Assembly (NCBI GenBank): GCA_017456545.1
Contig: JAFTJE010000019.1
Coordinates: 124,001-188,000, forward strand
Length of the DNA: 64,000 bases
Reading direction: 5' to 3'
Origin: Clostridia bacterium
GTDB lineage: Bacteria > Bacillota > Clostridia > Oscillospirales > CAG-272
The translations under genes were made by a program, and so were the position numbers. Each line of letters opens with the position of its first letter. Within the stretch, counting starts at the first letter, position 1. Shown one piece after another: positions 44,841 through 53,147 of this stretch. The notes under the pieces were generated by a model, which was not told the DNA's origin, ran no database searches, and saw only the letters and a program-made list of their open reading frames with translations.

Positions 44841-47219
44841 ATGTTGAGACAGGAAAAGGTAAATTTTGCCCGTAATGCAGCAGCAGACGGAATGGTTCTT
44901 TTGAAAAATGAAAATGCAACACTTCCTATATCCTTGGATAAGGAAATAGCTCTTTTTGGTATTACATCCTATAGATGCTTCAGAATGGGATGGGGCTCAG
45001 GTGATATGATGGCTCAGCCTACAGTACAGATTTATGAGGGCTTGGAAAATGCAGGCTACAAGCTTAACACTGATGTAAAAAAGACTGCCATTGAGTGGGC
45101 AGAGGCTCATGATGGCGAATACAGAGGAGTAAACAGAGATTGGTTCAAGTGGGTATACAGATTCAATGAATTTGAAATATCCAATGAGCAAATTAAAAAT
45201 GCATCAAAATCCTCGGATGTTGCAATCGTAACTATTGGCAGATGCAGTGGTGAAAGTGATGACTTAAAGAACGAGGAGGGCTTTCACAAGCTTCATTCCC
45301 AGGAAGTAGAGCTTATTAAAAAAGTATCTAATGCATTTGAGCATACCGTATTGCTCCTTAATGTATGTGGTGTTATGGATCTTACTTCTATTGAAGGCTT
45401 GAATATTGATTCTATTCTTGATGTTTCTCTTTGTGGAGAACAGTTCGGTAATGCTGTTGCAGATATTGTAAGCGGTAAGGTTTGTCCAAGCGGTAGACTT
45501 TCTACTACATGGGCAATGAAATATGAGGATTACCCAACCTGTGAGGGCGTAGATACAACCATAATTCCATACAACGAAGGGATTTATGTTGGTTATCGTT
45601 ATTTTGATACCTTTGGTGTTGAACCCAGATATCCCTTTGGATTTGGTCTCTCCTATACAAGCTTCAAGATGAAGGCATATGATATTGATGTCGACGGAAC
45701 TCTTGTTGATTTTTGCGTTGAAGTAACTAATACAGGAAAGGCAGCCGGTAAGGAAGTAGTGCAGTGCTATATCTCCTGTCCCGACGGTAAGCTTGAAAAG
45801 GCATATCAGGATCTTTGTACATATGCTAAGACAGACTGCCTTGAGCCCGGTGAAAATGAGGAGCTTATTCTTTCCTTTGATCTTGCCGATATGGCATCAT
45901 ACGATGAGGAAAGGGCGATGTTTATACTTGAGCCGGGTAAGTATGTGGTGAGATACGGTAATTCCTCAAGAAATACCAAGGTTGCTTTTGTAATTGAGGT
46001 TGAAAAGGAGATTATTTGCGTTAAAACATATAACAGACTTTCTCCTGCTGATGGCACACTTAATCTAATCAGTAAAAAGGGCTATACACCCTATTCATAT
46101 AGTGGAGAGCAGAAGGAAATAGAGAAGGCTCAGGTATTTACAATTGATTGCGACAGTGTAGAAACAGAGGTTTGTGCAAGGTATGAGGATGCTAAACCCG
46201 AGCTTCTCATTCCTAAAAATGACGGTAAGCTATACACACTTGAGGATGTATGTAACGGAGAAGCAGATATTGAGGATGTTGTTGCTCAGTTCAGTGACGA
46301 GGAGCTATCCTGCATTCTTAACGGTGTAATTTACAGTGGCTCCGATGCAAATGCAAATGTTGGTAGTATGTCTATTAAGGTAAAGGGTGCTGCCGGAGAA
46401 ATGTGGACCAGCGACAAATATAAGATACCCACAAACGCATGTGCAGACGGTCCTTCCGGTGTTCGTCTTGCTATATTCAACACCCCCGAAAGCGATGATA
46501 CCGATATGGCAAAGGAGATGGTATCTTACCCATCAGGAACCTGTCTTGCAAACTCATGGGATCTCGATGCAGCATATCGACTTGGTGAATGCGTAAGGAA
46601 TGATCTGGAGATATCTGATATAGAGGGCTGGCTTGCTCCCGGTGTTAATATTCACAGAAATCCATTAAACGGTAGAAATTTTGAATATATGTCTGAGGAT
46701 CCCTTACTTGCAGGCAATATAGGTGCTTATATAACCTTTGGTGTACAATATGATGAGGATGGCAATCCCACGGGAAGATATACTACAGTAAAGCATTATG
46801 CTTGTAACAATATGGAATATGAAAGAGGAATTTCAGATAGCCGTGTGAGTGAAAGAGCTCTTCGTGAAATATACCTCAAGCCATTTAAGATAGCAGTTAC
46901 CGAAAGCGCACCCCTTGCAATTATGACAGCGTACAACAAGATAAACGGTCAGTTTGCAGCAACTAATTTCGATTTACTTAACGGTATTTTGAGAGGTGAA
47001 TGGGGCTTTGACGGTATGGTTATGACAGACTGGAATAACGCTGCTGTTCCCAAAGAGCATCCTGTAGCGGGTAATGATCTTATCATGCCAGGATGTCATA
47101 GACAGAAAATACTTGACGGTCTTACAGACGGAACACTTCCCAAGGCTGATGCACAGGCATGTGCTGTTCGTATTCTCAAAACAATTTTAAGAAGTAATTT
47201 TGTGATTAAAAACAGATAA
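44841..47219 (+). CDS. GH3 beta-glucosidase with swapped domain order
   Basis: This 792-residue enzyme has no export signal and should cleave beta-glucosides taken into the cell. The usual GH3 C-terminal domain comes first: DGMVLLKNENATLPIS opens the protein, and the fibronectin-III-like part (FGFGLSYTSF) follows near residue 270. The barrel domain comes last: ADGPSGVRLA near residue 535, GWLAPGVNIHRNPLNGR near residue 596, KHYACNNMEYERG near residue 652, and the nucleophile aspartate in MVMTDWNN near residue 730. This inverted order is known from rumen clostridial beta-glucosidases. AGGAG precedes the start. It stands alone. Confidence 0.92.
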   Translation: MLRQEKVNFARNAAADGMVLLKNENATLPISLDKEIALFGITSYRCFRMGWGSGDMMAQPTVQIYEGLENAGYKLNTDVKKTAIEWAEAHDGEYRGVNRDWFKWVYRFNEFEISNEQIKNASKSSDVAIVTIGRCSGESDDLKNEEGFHKLHSQEVELIKKVSNAFEHTVLLLNVCGVMDLTSIEGLNIDSILDVSLCGEQFGNAVADIVSGKVCPSGRLSTTWAMKYEDYPTCEGVDTTIIPYNEGIYVGYRYFDTFGVEPRYPFGFGLSYTSFKMKAYDIDVDGTLVDFCVEVTNTGKAAGKEVVQCYISCPDGKLEKAYQDLCTYAKTDCLEPGENEELILSFDLADMASYDEERAMFILEPGKYVVRYGNSSRNTKVAFVIEVEKEIICVKTYNRLSPADGTLNLISKKGYTPYSYSGEQKEIEKAQVFTIDCDSVETEVCARYEDAKPELLIPKNDGKLYTLEDVCNGEADIEDVVAQFSDEELSCILNGVIYSGSDANANVGSMSIKVKGAAGEMWTSDKYKIPTNACADGPSGVRLAIFNTPESDDTDMAKEMVSYPSGTCLANSWDLDAAYRLGECVRNDLEISDIEGWLAPGVNIHRNPLNGRNFEYMSEDPLLAGNIGAYITFGVQYDEDGNPTGRYTTVKHYACNNMEYERGISDSRVSERALREIYLKPFKIAVTESAPLAIMTAYNKINGQFAATNFDLLNGILRGEWGFDGMVMTDWNNAAVPKEHPVAGNDLIMPGCHRQKILDGLTDGTLPKADAQACAVRILKTILRSNFVIKNR

Positions 47220-47235
47220 TAAAGACGATTTTTTA

Positions 47236-47271
47236 GCCAAACACACGCAAATTTTCTTGCGTGTGTTTGGC
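47236..47271 (+). repeat. Perfect 15-bp inverted repeat after the GH3 gene
   Basis: GCCAAACACACGCAA (47236-47250) and its complement (47257-47271) flank a 6-base loop. No T run follows in either direction, so it is not a textbook intrinsic terminator, though it is well placed to end or protect the message. Confidence 0.75.
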
Positions 47272-47305
47272 ATTATAAAAAAATCAAAAAATTGTAAAAA
47301 AGCAC

Positions 47306-47334
47306 TTGACAAAGAGAAAACACTATGTTATAAT
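47306..47334 (+). promoter_or_regulatory. Sigma-A promoter of infC-rpmI-rplT
   Basis: A consensus TTGACA (47306-47311) and an extended -10 TGTTATAAT (TATAAT at 47329-47334) with a 17-base spacer give the strongest promoter seen in the window. Confidence 0.93.
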
Positions 47335-47340
47335 AGCGTA

Positions 47341-47486
47341 GCAAAAAGAAGTAGAACTCTCCGTTCTCACCCAATTACAAAGGTAGATTGTGGTTAATAG
47401 GTATATACGTTCAATGCGATGAATGTATCTTATTGTGTGCGGAGAAAATGTTTCTTTCGCACTATTTTTATTTTTTATGAGATTAA
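47341..47486 (+). promoter_or_regulatory. Structured infC leader with terminator (L20 leader-like)
   Basis: About 150 bases of leader precede infC. It contains a short GAAC/GTTC hairpin, then a longer stem (ATACGTTCA near 47405 with TGAATGTAT near 47420). A terminator-like hairpin follows (GTGCG at 47437 with CGCAC at 47458) ending in TATTTTTATTTTTT. Firmicute infC operons are known to be attenuated by ribosomal protein L20 binding such leaders; that this is one is inferred from position and layout. Confidence 0.75.
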
Positions 47487-47501
47487 ATGGAGGTGCATAA
47501 T

Positions 47502-48017
47502 ATTAGCACGAAAGAATTGTCTATCAATGAAGAAATTAAGTTAAAGGAAGTCAGAGTTGTTTCCGATAGCGGAGAACAGCTTGGCGTAATGTCCTCATCT
47601 GCTGCTTTGGATAAAGCGTATGCTATGGGACTCGACCTTGTACTTATTGCTCCCACAGCGGTCCCTCCCGTATGTCGTATTATGGATTACGGAAAGTATC
47701 GTTATGAAAGAGACAAGAAAGAAAAAGAAGCTAAGAAGAAGCAACAGACAATCGAAGTAAAAGAGGTTCAGCTTTCTTGTAGAATTGATACACACGACTT
47801 CAACACAAAGGCAAATAATGCAATCCGTTTCTTAAAGGGTGGAGACAAGGTAAGAGTAGTAATTTCCTTCAGAGGAAGAGAAATGGCTCATACTGATGTC
47901 GGAGCTGAGCTTATTGGTAAGTTCGTTGAAACATGCTCTGAATATGGTTCTATTGATAAGGCTCCCGCACTCGATGGCAGAAAGATGAGTGTAATTATTT
48001 CACCCATTAAAAAATAA
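47502..48017 (+). CDS. infC: Translation initiation factor IF-3, AUU start
   Basis: IF-3 keeps ribosomal subunits apart and checks the start codon. Seen: INEEIKLKEVRVVSD near the N-terminus, the linker rich in lysine and glutamate (KYRYERDKKEKEAKKKQQ), and the C-terminal KEVQLSCRIDTHDF and VVISFRGREMAH segments. I begin at ATT 47502 because GGAGGTG ends 6 bases before it; the ATG at 47487 overlaps that site and has none of its own. A rare AUU start is well known for infC in E. coli and other bacteria, where IF-3 represses its own translation. The length is then 171 residues. Confidence 0.93.
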   Translation: MSTKELSINEEIKLKEVRVVSDSGEQLGVMSSSAALDKAYAMGLDLVLIAPTAVPPVCRIMDYGKYRYERDKKEKEAKKKQQTIEVKEVQLSCRIDTHDFNTKANNAIRFLKGGDKVRVVISFRGREMAHTDVGAELIGKFVETCSEYGSIDKAPALDGRKMSVIISPIKK

Positions 48018-48056
48018 TTTAACATTGTATATTAAGTACTGAAAGGAAAAAATATC

Positions 48057-48251
48057 ATGGGAAAGATCAAAACACATAAGGCATCAAGCAAAAGATTTTC
48101 TTTGACCGGCACAGGCAAAGTAAAAATGTTCCATTCACAGCATCGTCATAATCTCGGTCTTAAGACTGCAAAGCGTAAGAGAAACCTTCGTTCCGGTTCT
48201 TATTTGAGCGAGAGCATGGCTCCCACAATCAAGAAGCTTATTAATAAATAA
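48057..48251 (+). CDS. rpmI: 50S ribosomal protein L35
   Basis: L35 is a small basic protein of the large subunit. Seen: MGKIKTHKASSKRFSLTG at the start, and the family-typical SQHRHNLGLKTAKRKRNLR. The 64-residue length is exact for the family. AAAGGA precedes the ATG. It lies between infC and rplT, as in nearly all bacteria, and shares their leader control. Confidence 0.98.
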   Translation: MGKIKTHKASSKRFSLTGTGKVKMFHSQHRHNLGLKTAKRKRNLRSGSYLSESMAPTIKKLINK

Positions 48252-48286
48252 GTCTGTGCTAAATTAGTTAAGGAGGATTTTGAAAA

Positions 48287-48640
48287 ATGGCTAGAGTTAA
48301 AGGCGCAATGATGACTCGTAAGAGAAGAAATAAAATCTTAAAGATGGCAAAGGGATACTGGGGTGCTAAGAGCAGACACTTCAAGATGGCTAAGCAGGCT
48401 GTTATGAAGAGTGGCAACTATGCATTTGCAGGCCGTAAGATGAAGAAGAGAGATTTCCGTTCTCTCTGGATTACAAGAATTTCTGCACAGGCTAAGGTAT
48501 GTGGTATCAACTATTCCAAGCTTATGCACGGTCTTAAGCTTGCTGGTATTGACCTTAACAGAAAAATGCTTGCAGAGCTTGCAGTTTCCGATAAGGAAGC
48601 TTTTGCTGCTATTGTAGAAAAGGCTAAGGCAGCTCTTTAA
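48287..48640 (+). CDS. rplT: 50S ribosomal protein L20
   Basis: L20 is needed early in 50S assembly and is the known repressor of the infC operon in Firmicutes. Seen: [20 protein letters not shown] at the start, with the [16 protein letters not shown] region, and [18 protein letters not shown] near residue 62. The length of 117 residues is standard. AAGGAGG precedes the ATG. A terminator follows 10 bases after the stop. Confidence 0.98.
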   Translation: MARVKGAMMTRKRRNKILKMAKGYWGAKSRHFKMAKQAVMKSGNYAFAGRKMKKRDFRSLWITRISAQAKVCGINYSKLMHGLKLAGIDLNRKMLAELAVSDKEAFAAIVEKAKAAL

Positions 48641-48650
48641 TTTGAATAAT

Positions 48651-48676
48651 AAAAACTCGGCTTATGCCGAGTTTTT
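48651..48676 (+). terminator. Terminator of infC-rpmI-rplT
   Basis: Arms 48651-48661 and 48666-48676 (AAAAACTCGGC/GCCGAGTTTTT) with a TTAT loop and a further T. Confidence 0.93.
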
Positions 48677-48693
48677 TCACTATGAGGTATATT

Positions 48694-49518
48694 ATGAATC
48701 ATATGATTTTTAACACTCCGTTAATCAACGGTAAAACAAATTCCACTATATTAAAAATCAGTAAGTTACAAAACAAAAAATACAGAAACGAAGAAAAATT
48801 ATTCATTTGTGATGGAATCAAATTATTTCTTGAGGCTTATGACTTTAATGCTGAAATTAGATATATAATTATAAATGACAATATAGACTTTCCCCTTGAA
48901 ATACAAGAAAAAATTAAAGAATGCCAAAAACAAGGAACATCCGTTTTATGTGTTGATGAATATAATTTCAAAAAGCTCACCACCGAGAATTCACCTCAAG
49001 GTATTATTACTGTTTGTGAATATTTATACAATAACCATTCATTTATAAATTGTGTTGAAAATATAGAGAAGGATGAAAAAATTCTTGTTCTTGAATCGGT
49101 AAGAGATCCTGGAAATATGGGTACAATTCTTAGAAATGCTGTAGCTTTTGGAATAGATAGATTGATTATTACATCAGATTGTGCTGATATATATTCTCCA
49201 AAGGTAGTAAGGTCATCTATGGGGGCGATTTTTAAGCTTAAACTGGATATAATTGAGAATATTACTGAAACTATTGATTGCCTAAAAAAGCATGGAAGAA
49301 GGGTTCTTGGTACTGCTTTAGGCAAAGATTCTTTGGTTCTTGGTAAGGATAAGATTGCAATGAATGATATTTTCGTTTTAGGTAATGAGGGACATGGGTT
49401 ATGTAATAAAACAATAGAGCATTGTACCGACACACTCTTTATTCCGATTCGGAAAAATACAGAATCATTGAATGTATCTATAGCTTCTGCCATACTAATG
49501 TGGGAAATTTCCAAATAA
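48694..49518 (+). CDS. RlmB/YsgA-like rRNA 2'-O-methyltransferase (SpoU family)
   Basis: This 274-residue SpoU-type enzyme likely methylates a ribose in rRNA. Seen: an N-terminal substrate-binding domain (ISKLQNKKYRNEEKLFICDG), motif 1 LESVRDPGNMGTILRNAVAF near residue 136, motif 2 IFVLGNEGHGLCN near residue 228, and motif 3 IPIRKNTESLNVSIASAIL near residue 249, all intact. In Bacillus a similar gene (ysgA) also lies just after rplT. I start at 48694 because GAGG lies 6 bases upstream; the same frame opens at 48664 inside the terminator. Confidence 0.9.
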   Translation: MNHMIFNTPLINGKTNSTILKISKLQNKKYRNEEKLFICDGIKLFLEAYDFNAEIRYIIINDNIDFPLEIQEKIKECQKQGTSVLCVDEYNFKKLTTENSPQGIITVCEYLYNNHSFINCVENIEKDEKILVLESVRDPGNMGTILRNAVAFGIDRLIITSDCADIYSPKVVRSSMGAIFKLKLDIIENITETIDCLKKHGRRVLGTALGKDSLVLGKDKIAMNDIFVLGNEGHGLCNKTIEHCTDTLFIPIRKNTESLNVSIASAILMWEISK

Positions 49519-49530
49519 TTTTATTTTTTA

Positions 49531-49559
49531 TTGACTTTTTAACTTACAGGTGATATTAT
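49531..49559 (+). promoter_or_regulatory. Sigma-A promoter of dprA-topA-trmFO
   Basis: TTGACT (49531-49536) and TATTAT (49554-49559) are 17 bases apart, about 35 bases before dprA. Confidence 0.8.
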
Positions 49560-49595
49560 ATATATTATATAAACATTAAACATTTGGAGATCGTT

Positions 49596-50861
49596 ATGGA
49601 CAAGACAATTTTATGGCTATGGCTTTCGTTACATTTAGGCGAGGGAACAAGAATATATAGGAATCTTTTGGATCATTTTGGTACCATAGAAGCAATATAC
49701 CAAAGTGATGATGGTGCTATCATGGCATGTAATTTGCTTGATGGTACGCAAAAGTCTAAAATCTATGACAAAAATCTTGATCATGCGATAGAGGTTAAAC
49801 GCTGGTGCGATGAAAACGGCGTGGAAATATATACCTGCGATGATGACGATTTTCCCGGAGGATTGAGACGCTTAGATGATTTTCCTGCTGTAATTTATTG
49901 CTTAGGTAATCTTCCTGAATTGGAGGGTGAGCTTACAATAGGAATAGTGGGTACAAGAAGAATGTCTGTCAGAGGCGAAAAAATGGCATACAATCTCGGT
50001 TATTGCTTATCAAAGGGAGGAGCATTCACTGTCAGTGGTATGGCTCTCGGCATAGACGGAACTGCACAGAGAGGTACTCTTGATGCAGGTGGAGTTACTA
50101 TTGCTGTTCTTGGCTCCGGCATAGATGTTATTTATCCAAAAGCCAATCAGTATCTTTATGAAAGAATAATTGAAAATGGAGCTATAATAACCGAATATCC
50201 ACCCAACACACCTCCTAATGCTTATCATTTTCCTGTGCGTAATAGATTGATAAGTGGATTATCACAAGGAGTAGTTGTAGTTGAGGGAAGCGATCATAGT
50301 GGCTCCATGATTACAGCAAGACTTGCTAAAAAGCAGAAAAGAAAGGTTTTTGCAGTTCCCGGTCCCGGAGGACAATATTTAAGTCTTGGTCCGAATAAGC
50401 TTATTAAGGATGGAGCAATTGTAGTTGATAATGCTGTTGATATTCTTGAGCAATTTCTTGATTACTACAGCTGCTGTATAAACCTTACAGCTGCAAAGAT
50501 TTTACCAAGGGTAAAAAAATTGAATTCTTATAAGGTTGCATCATCCTTTGATGAAAATCGTTTTTATGAGAACACTCCGGATAAGGAAGAAGAGGGACTA
50601 ACCAAAAAGGTACTGAATATATTCAGACGGCAAAACAAAAATAAAGAGGTCGATTATATCGATCCAAAAAAATATGATCTTTCAGCTCTTACTGTGGATG
50701 AAAGAAAAATATATGACGCTATGGATCAAGGTGTAATGGTTACGGAAGAGAATTTTATCGGATTTGGATACAGTATTTCTGCTCTGAGCGTTATTATGTT
50801 TAATTTGGAAATGAACGGGCTAATTAAAGGATTGCCCGGTGGTTTCTATGTAAAATTGTAA
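49596..50861 (+). CDS. dprA: DNA processing protein DprA
   Basis: DprA binds incoming single-stranded DNA during natural transformation and loads RecA. Seen: an N-terminal SAM-like helix region (LSLHLGEGTRIYRNLLDHFG), the Rossmann-like core TIGIVGTRRMSVRGEKMA near residue 114, GMALGIDGTAQRGTLDAGG near residue 152, FPVRNRLISGLSQGVVVVEG near residue 213, and a C-terminal winged-helix-like part. The length of 421 residues is somewhat above the usual 300-370, with a linker near residues 305-355. ATG 49596 has GGAG 6 bases upstream. It also occurs in species not known to be competent. Confidence 0.94.
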   Translation: MDKTILWLWLSLHLGEGTRIYRNLLDHFGTIEAIYQSDDGAIMACNLLDGTQKSKIYDKNLDHAIEVKRWCDENGVEIYTCDDDDFPGGLRRLDDFPAVIYCLGNLPELEGELTIGIVGTRRMSVRGEKMAYNLGYCLSKGGAFTVSGMALGIDGTAQRGTLDAGGVTIAVLGSGIDVIYPKANQYLYERIIENGAIITEYPPNTPPNAYHFPVRNRLISGLSQGVVVVEGSDHSGSMITARLAKKQKRKVFAVPGPGGQYLSLGPNKLIKDGAIVVDNAVDILEQFLDYYSCCINLTAAKILPRVKKLNSYKVASSFDENRFYENTPDKEEEGLTKKVLNIFRRQNKNKEVDYIDPKKYDLSALTVDERKIYDAMDQGVMVTEENFIGFGYSISALSVIMFNLEMNGLIKGLPGGFYVKL

Positions 50862-50879
50862 ATTTGTGAGGAAAATGTA

Positions 50880-53147
50880 ATGGCAAATAACCTTGTAATA
50901 CTTGAGTCTCCGGGTAAAATCGGAGCTGTAAAGAGTTATCTTGGTTCTAACTACAAAGTAATTGCTTCGGTTGGACATGTAAGAGATTTACCTAAATCCA
51001 CCCTGGGCATAGATATAGATAACGGTTTTTCAGCACATTATATCAATATCAGAGGTAAGGGCGACCTTATCAAGGAGCTGAAAAAAGAAGCTAAAAATGC
51101 AGACAAAATATATTTAGCAACTGACCCTGACCGTGAGGGGGAGGCAATATCTTGGCATCTTGCATCCGTTCTTGGTGAATATAGTAATAAAGCCAAAAGA
51201 GTCTCATTTAACGAAATAACCAAATCTGCTGTAAGGGATGGTATAAAGCATCCTCGAGATATCGATATGAATATTGTAAATTCACAGCAGGCGAGAAGAA
51301 TTCTTGATAGAATAGTGGGTTATAAGATTAGCCCTATTTTGTGGAAAACAGTAAAAAGTGGTTTATCAGCCGGTAGAGTCCAATCTGTGGCCACAAAAAT
51401 TATTGTGGAAAGAGAGCAGGAAATCAATTCCTTTGTTCCTGTAGAGTACTGGACTATTTCTACAGAGCTTAAAGGAAAAAACGGAAAGACTGTTCAAGCT
51501 CATTTTTACGGTGATACAAAGAAAAAAATTAAAATTAAAAACAAAAAACAGGTAGATGAAATACTTTCAACAATAAAAAATAACAGATTCAATGCCTGTG
51601 AAGTAAAGGAAGGAACAAAGCATCGTACCCCTGCACCTCCGTTTATTACATCATCTTTACTACAGGAAGCATCGAGAAGATATAATTTCCAATCCCAGAG
51701 AACAATGAAGGTTGCTCAGGAGCTTTATGAGGGTATAAATCTCGGAAGCGAGTTCAACGGTACTCACGGTCTGATTACTTATATGCGTACAGACTCCTTG
51801 AGAGTTTCTGCCGAAGCACAGAGTAACGCTAAGGATTTTATAATTTCAAAATATGGAAAAGAATACTATCCTCCAAAGACAAGGTATTATAAATCTAAGG
51901 GTGATGCTCAGGATGCTCATGAGGCGATCCGTCCGTCTTATCTTGAATTTGAGCCAACAAAAATTAAAAAGGCACTTACTCCTGATCAATTTAAGCTTTA
52001 TAAACTGATTTGGGATAGATTTATAGCCAGTCAGATGGCATCTGCTGAAATAAATACTGTAATTGCTGATTTCGAAAATAAAGGTTATATTTTCCGTTCC
52101 AGTGGATATTCTGTTAAATTCCCAGGATATATGGCTATATATGAGGAATCTGCTGATGAAACAGTAAAAAATACCGATGATGCATTTGATCCCGAGAAGA
52201 ATGCCAAAATTCCCGAAATTCAGAAGGGTGACAATTTTATAATATCATCAATAGAACCAAAACAGCATTTTACCGAGCCACCGCTAAGATATGATGAGGC
52301 TACTCTTATTGACTTTTTTAAGGAAAAGGGAATCGGTCGCCCAAGCACATATACACCTACCATTACAGTCATTATTTCTCGAGGATATGTAGAAAGAGAA
52401 GGAAGGTTCCTTAAGCCTACTCCTTTAGGAGAGGTTACCACCAAAATAATGAATAGCTACTTCACCGACATTATGGATTACAAGTTTACTGCTCATATGG
52501 AGGACATGCTTGACACCATTGAGCACGGCAATGTAAGCCTTGAAGAGGTTCTTTCCCATTTTTATAATGATTTTAAGGTTGAGCTTGATAAGGCAATGGA
52601 CACCTTGGAAAAGAATGATGTTGAAATTCCCATCGAGCAGACTGATATCATATGCGAGAAATGTGGAAAAATCATGGTCATCAAGAATGGAAAATTCGGT
52701 AAATTTGCCGCATGTCCAGATTATCCAAAGTGTAAAAACACAAAGACCCTTAATAAAGACGGTAGTATAAAAGAACAGCCGGAGGCTAAAATTGCTGATT
52801 TCAAGTGTGAGCTTTGCGGTTCTGATATGATAATTAGACAGGGTAAATTCGGTACTTTTTATGCTTGCTCAAATTATCCCACATGTAAATTTACCAAGGC
52901 AAAGACAAGGCCCACAGGAATTATGTGTCCTAAGTGTGGTAAAGAGATTCTTGAAAGAGAAGGAAAAAGCGGAAAGGAATTCTATAGCTGCTCTGATTAT
53001 CCCGAATGTGATTTTTCTGTTTGGGATATGCCAACCCATAGAAAATGTCCTCTATGTGGAGATATGCTTTTGAAAAAGAAAAACAAAGATATATACATTT
53101 GCAGAAATCCAAAATGTAATTATAAGGAAAAATCAAACAATGATTGA
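50880..53147 (+). CDS. topA: DNA topoisomerase I
   Basis: TopA relaxes negative supercoils by cutting one strand. Seen: the Toprim domain with LVILESPGKIGAVKSYLG (the family usually has ESPAKAKTI) and LATDPDREGEAISWHL near residue 79, the catalytic tyrosine in GLITYMRTDSLR near residue 301, and GRPSTYTPTITVI near residue 486. Four C-terminal zinc ribbons follow, beginning CEKCGK, CELCGS, CPKCGK and CPLCGD. The length is 755 residues. GAGGAAAATG precedes the start. trmFO overlaps its end by 8 bases. Confidence 0.96.
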   Translation: MANNLVILESPGKIGAVKSYLGSNYKVIASVGHVRDLPKSTLGIDIDNGFSAHYINIRGKGDLIKELKKEAKNADKIYLATDPDREGEAISWHLASVLGEYSNKAKRVSFNEITKSAVRDGIKHPRDIDMNIVNSQQARRILDRIVGYKISPILWKTVKSGLSAGRVQSVATKIIVEREQEINSFVPVEYWTISTELKGKNGKTVQAHFYGDTKKKIKIKNKKQVDEILSTIKNNRFNACEVKEGTKHRTPAPPFITSSLLQEASRRYNFQSQRTMKVAQELYEGINLGSEFNGTHGLITYMRTDSLRVSAEAQSNAKDFIISKYGKEYYPPKTRYYKSKGDAQDAHEAIRPSYLEFEPTKIKKALTPDQFKLYKLIWDRFIASQMASAEINTVIADFENKGYIFRSSGYSVKFPGYMAIYEESADETVKNTDDAFDPEKNAKIPEIQKGDNFIISSIEPKQHFTEPPLRYDEATLIDFFKEKGIGRPSTYTPTITVIISRGYVEREGRFLKPTPLGEVTTKIMNSYFTDIMDYKFTAHMEDMLDTIEHGNVSLEEVLSHFYNDFKVELDKAMDTLEKNDVEIPIEQTDIICEKCGKIMVIKNGKFGKFAACPDYPKCKNTKTLNKDGSIKEQPEAKIADFKCELCGSDMIIRQGKFGTFYACSNYPTCKFTKAKTRPTGIMCPKCGKEILEREGKSGKEFYSCSDYPECDFSVWDMPTHRKCPLCGDMLLKKKNKDIYICRNPKCNYKEKSNND

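Noticed and set aside
8674..49559. Striking uniform 17-bp spacing in all listed promoters
   Set aside because: I searched mainly at 17-bp spacing, so the uniformity partly reflects how I looked and is not a finding.
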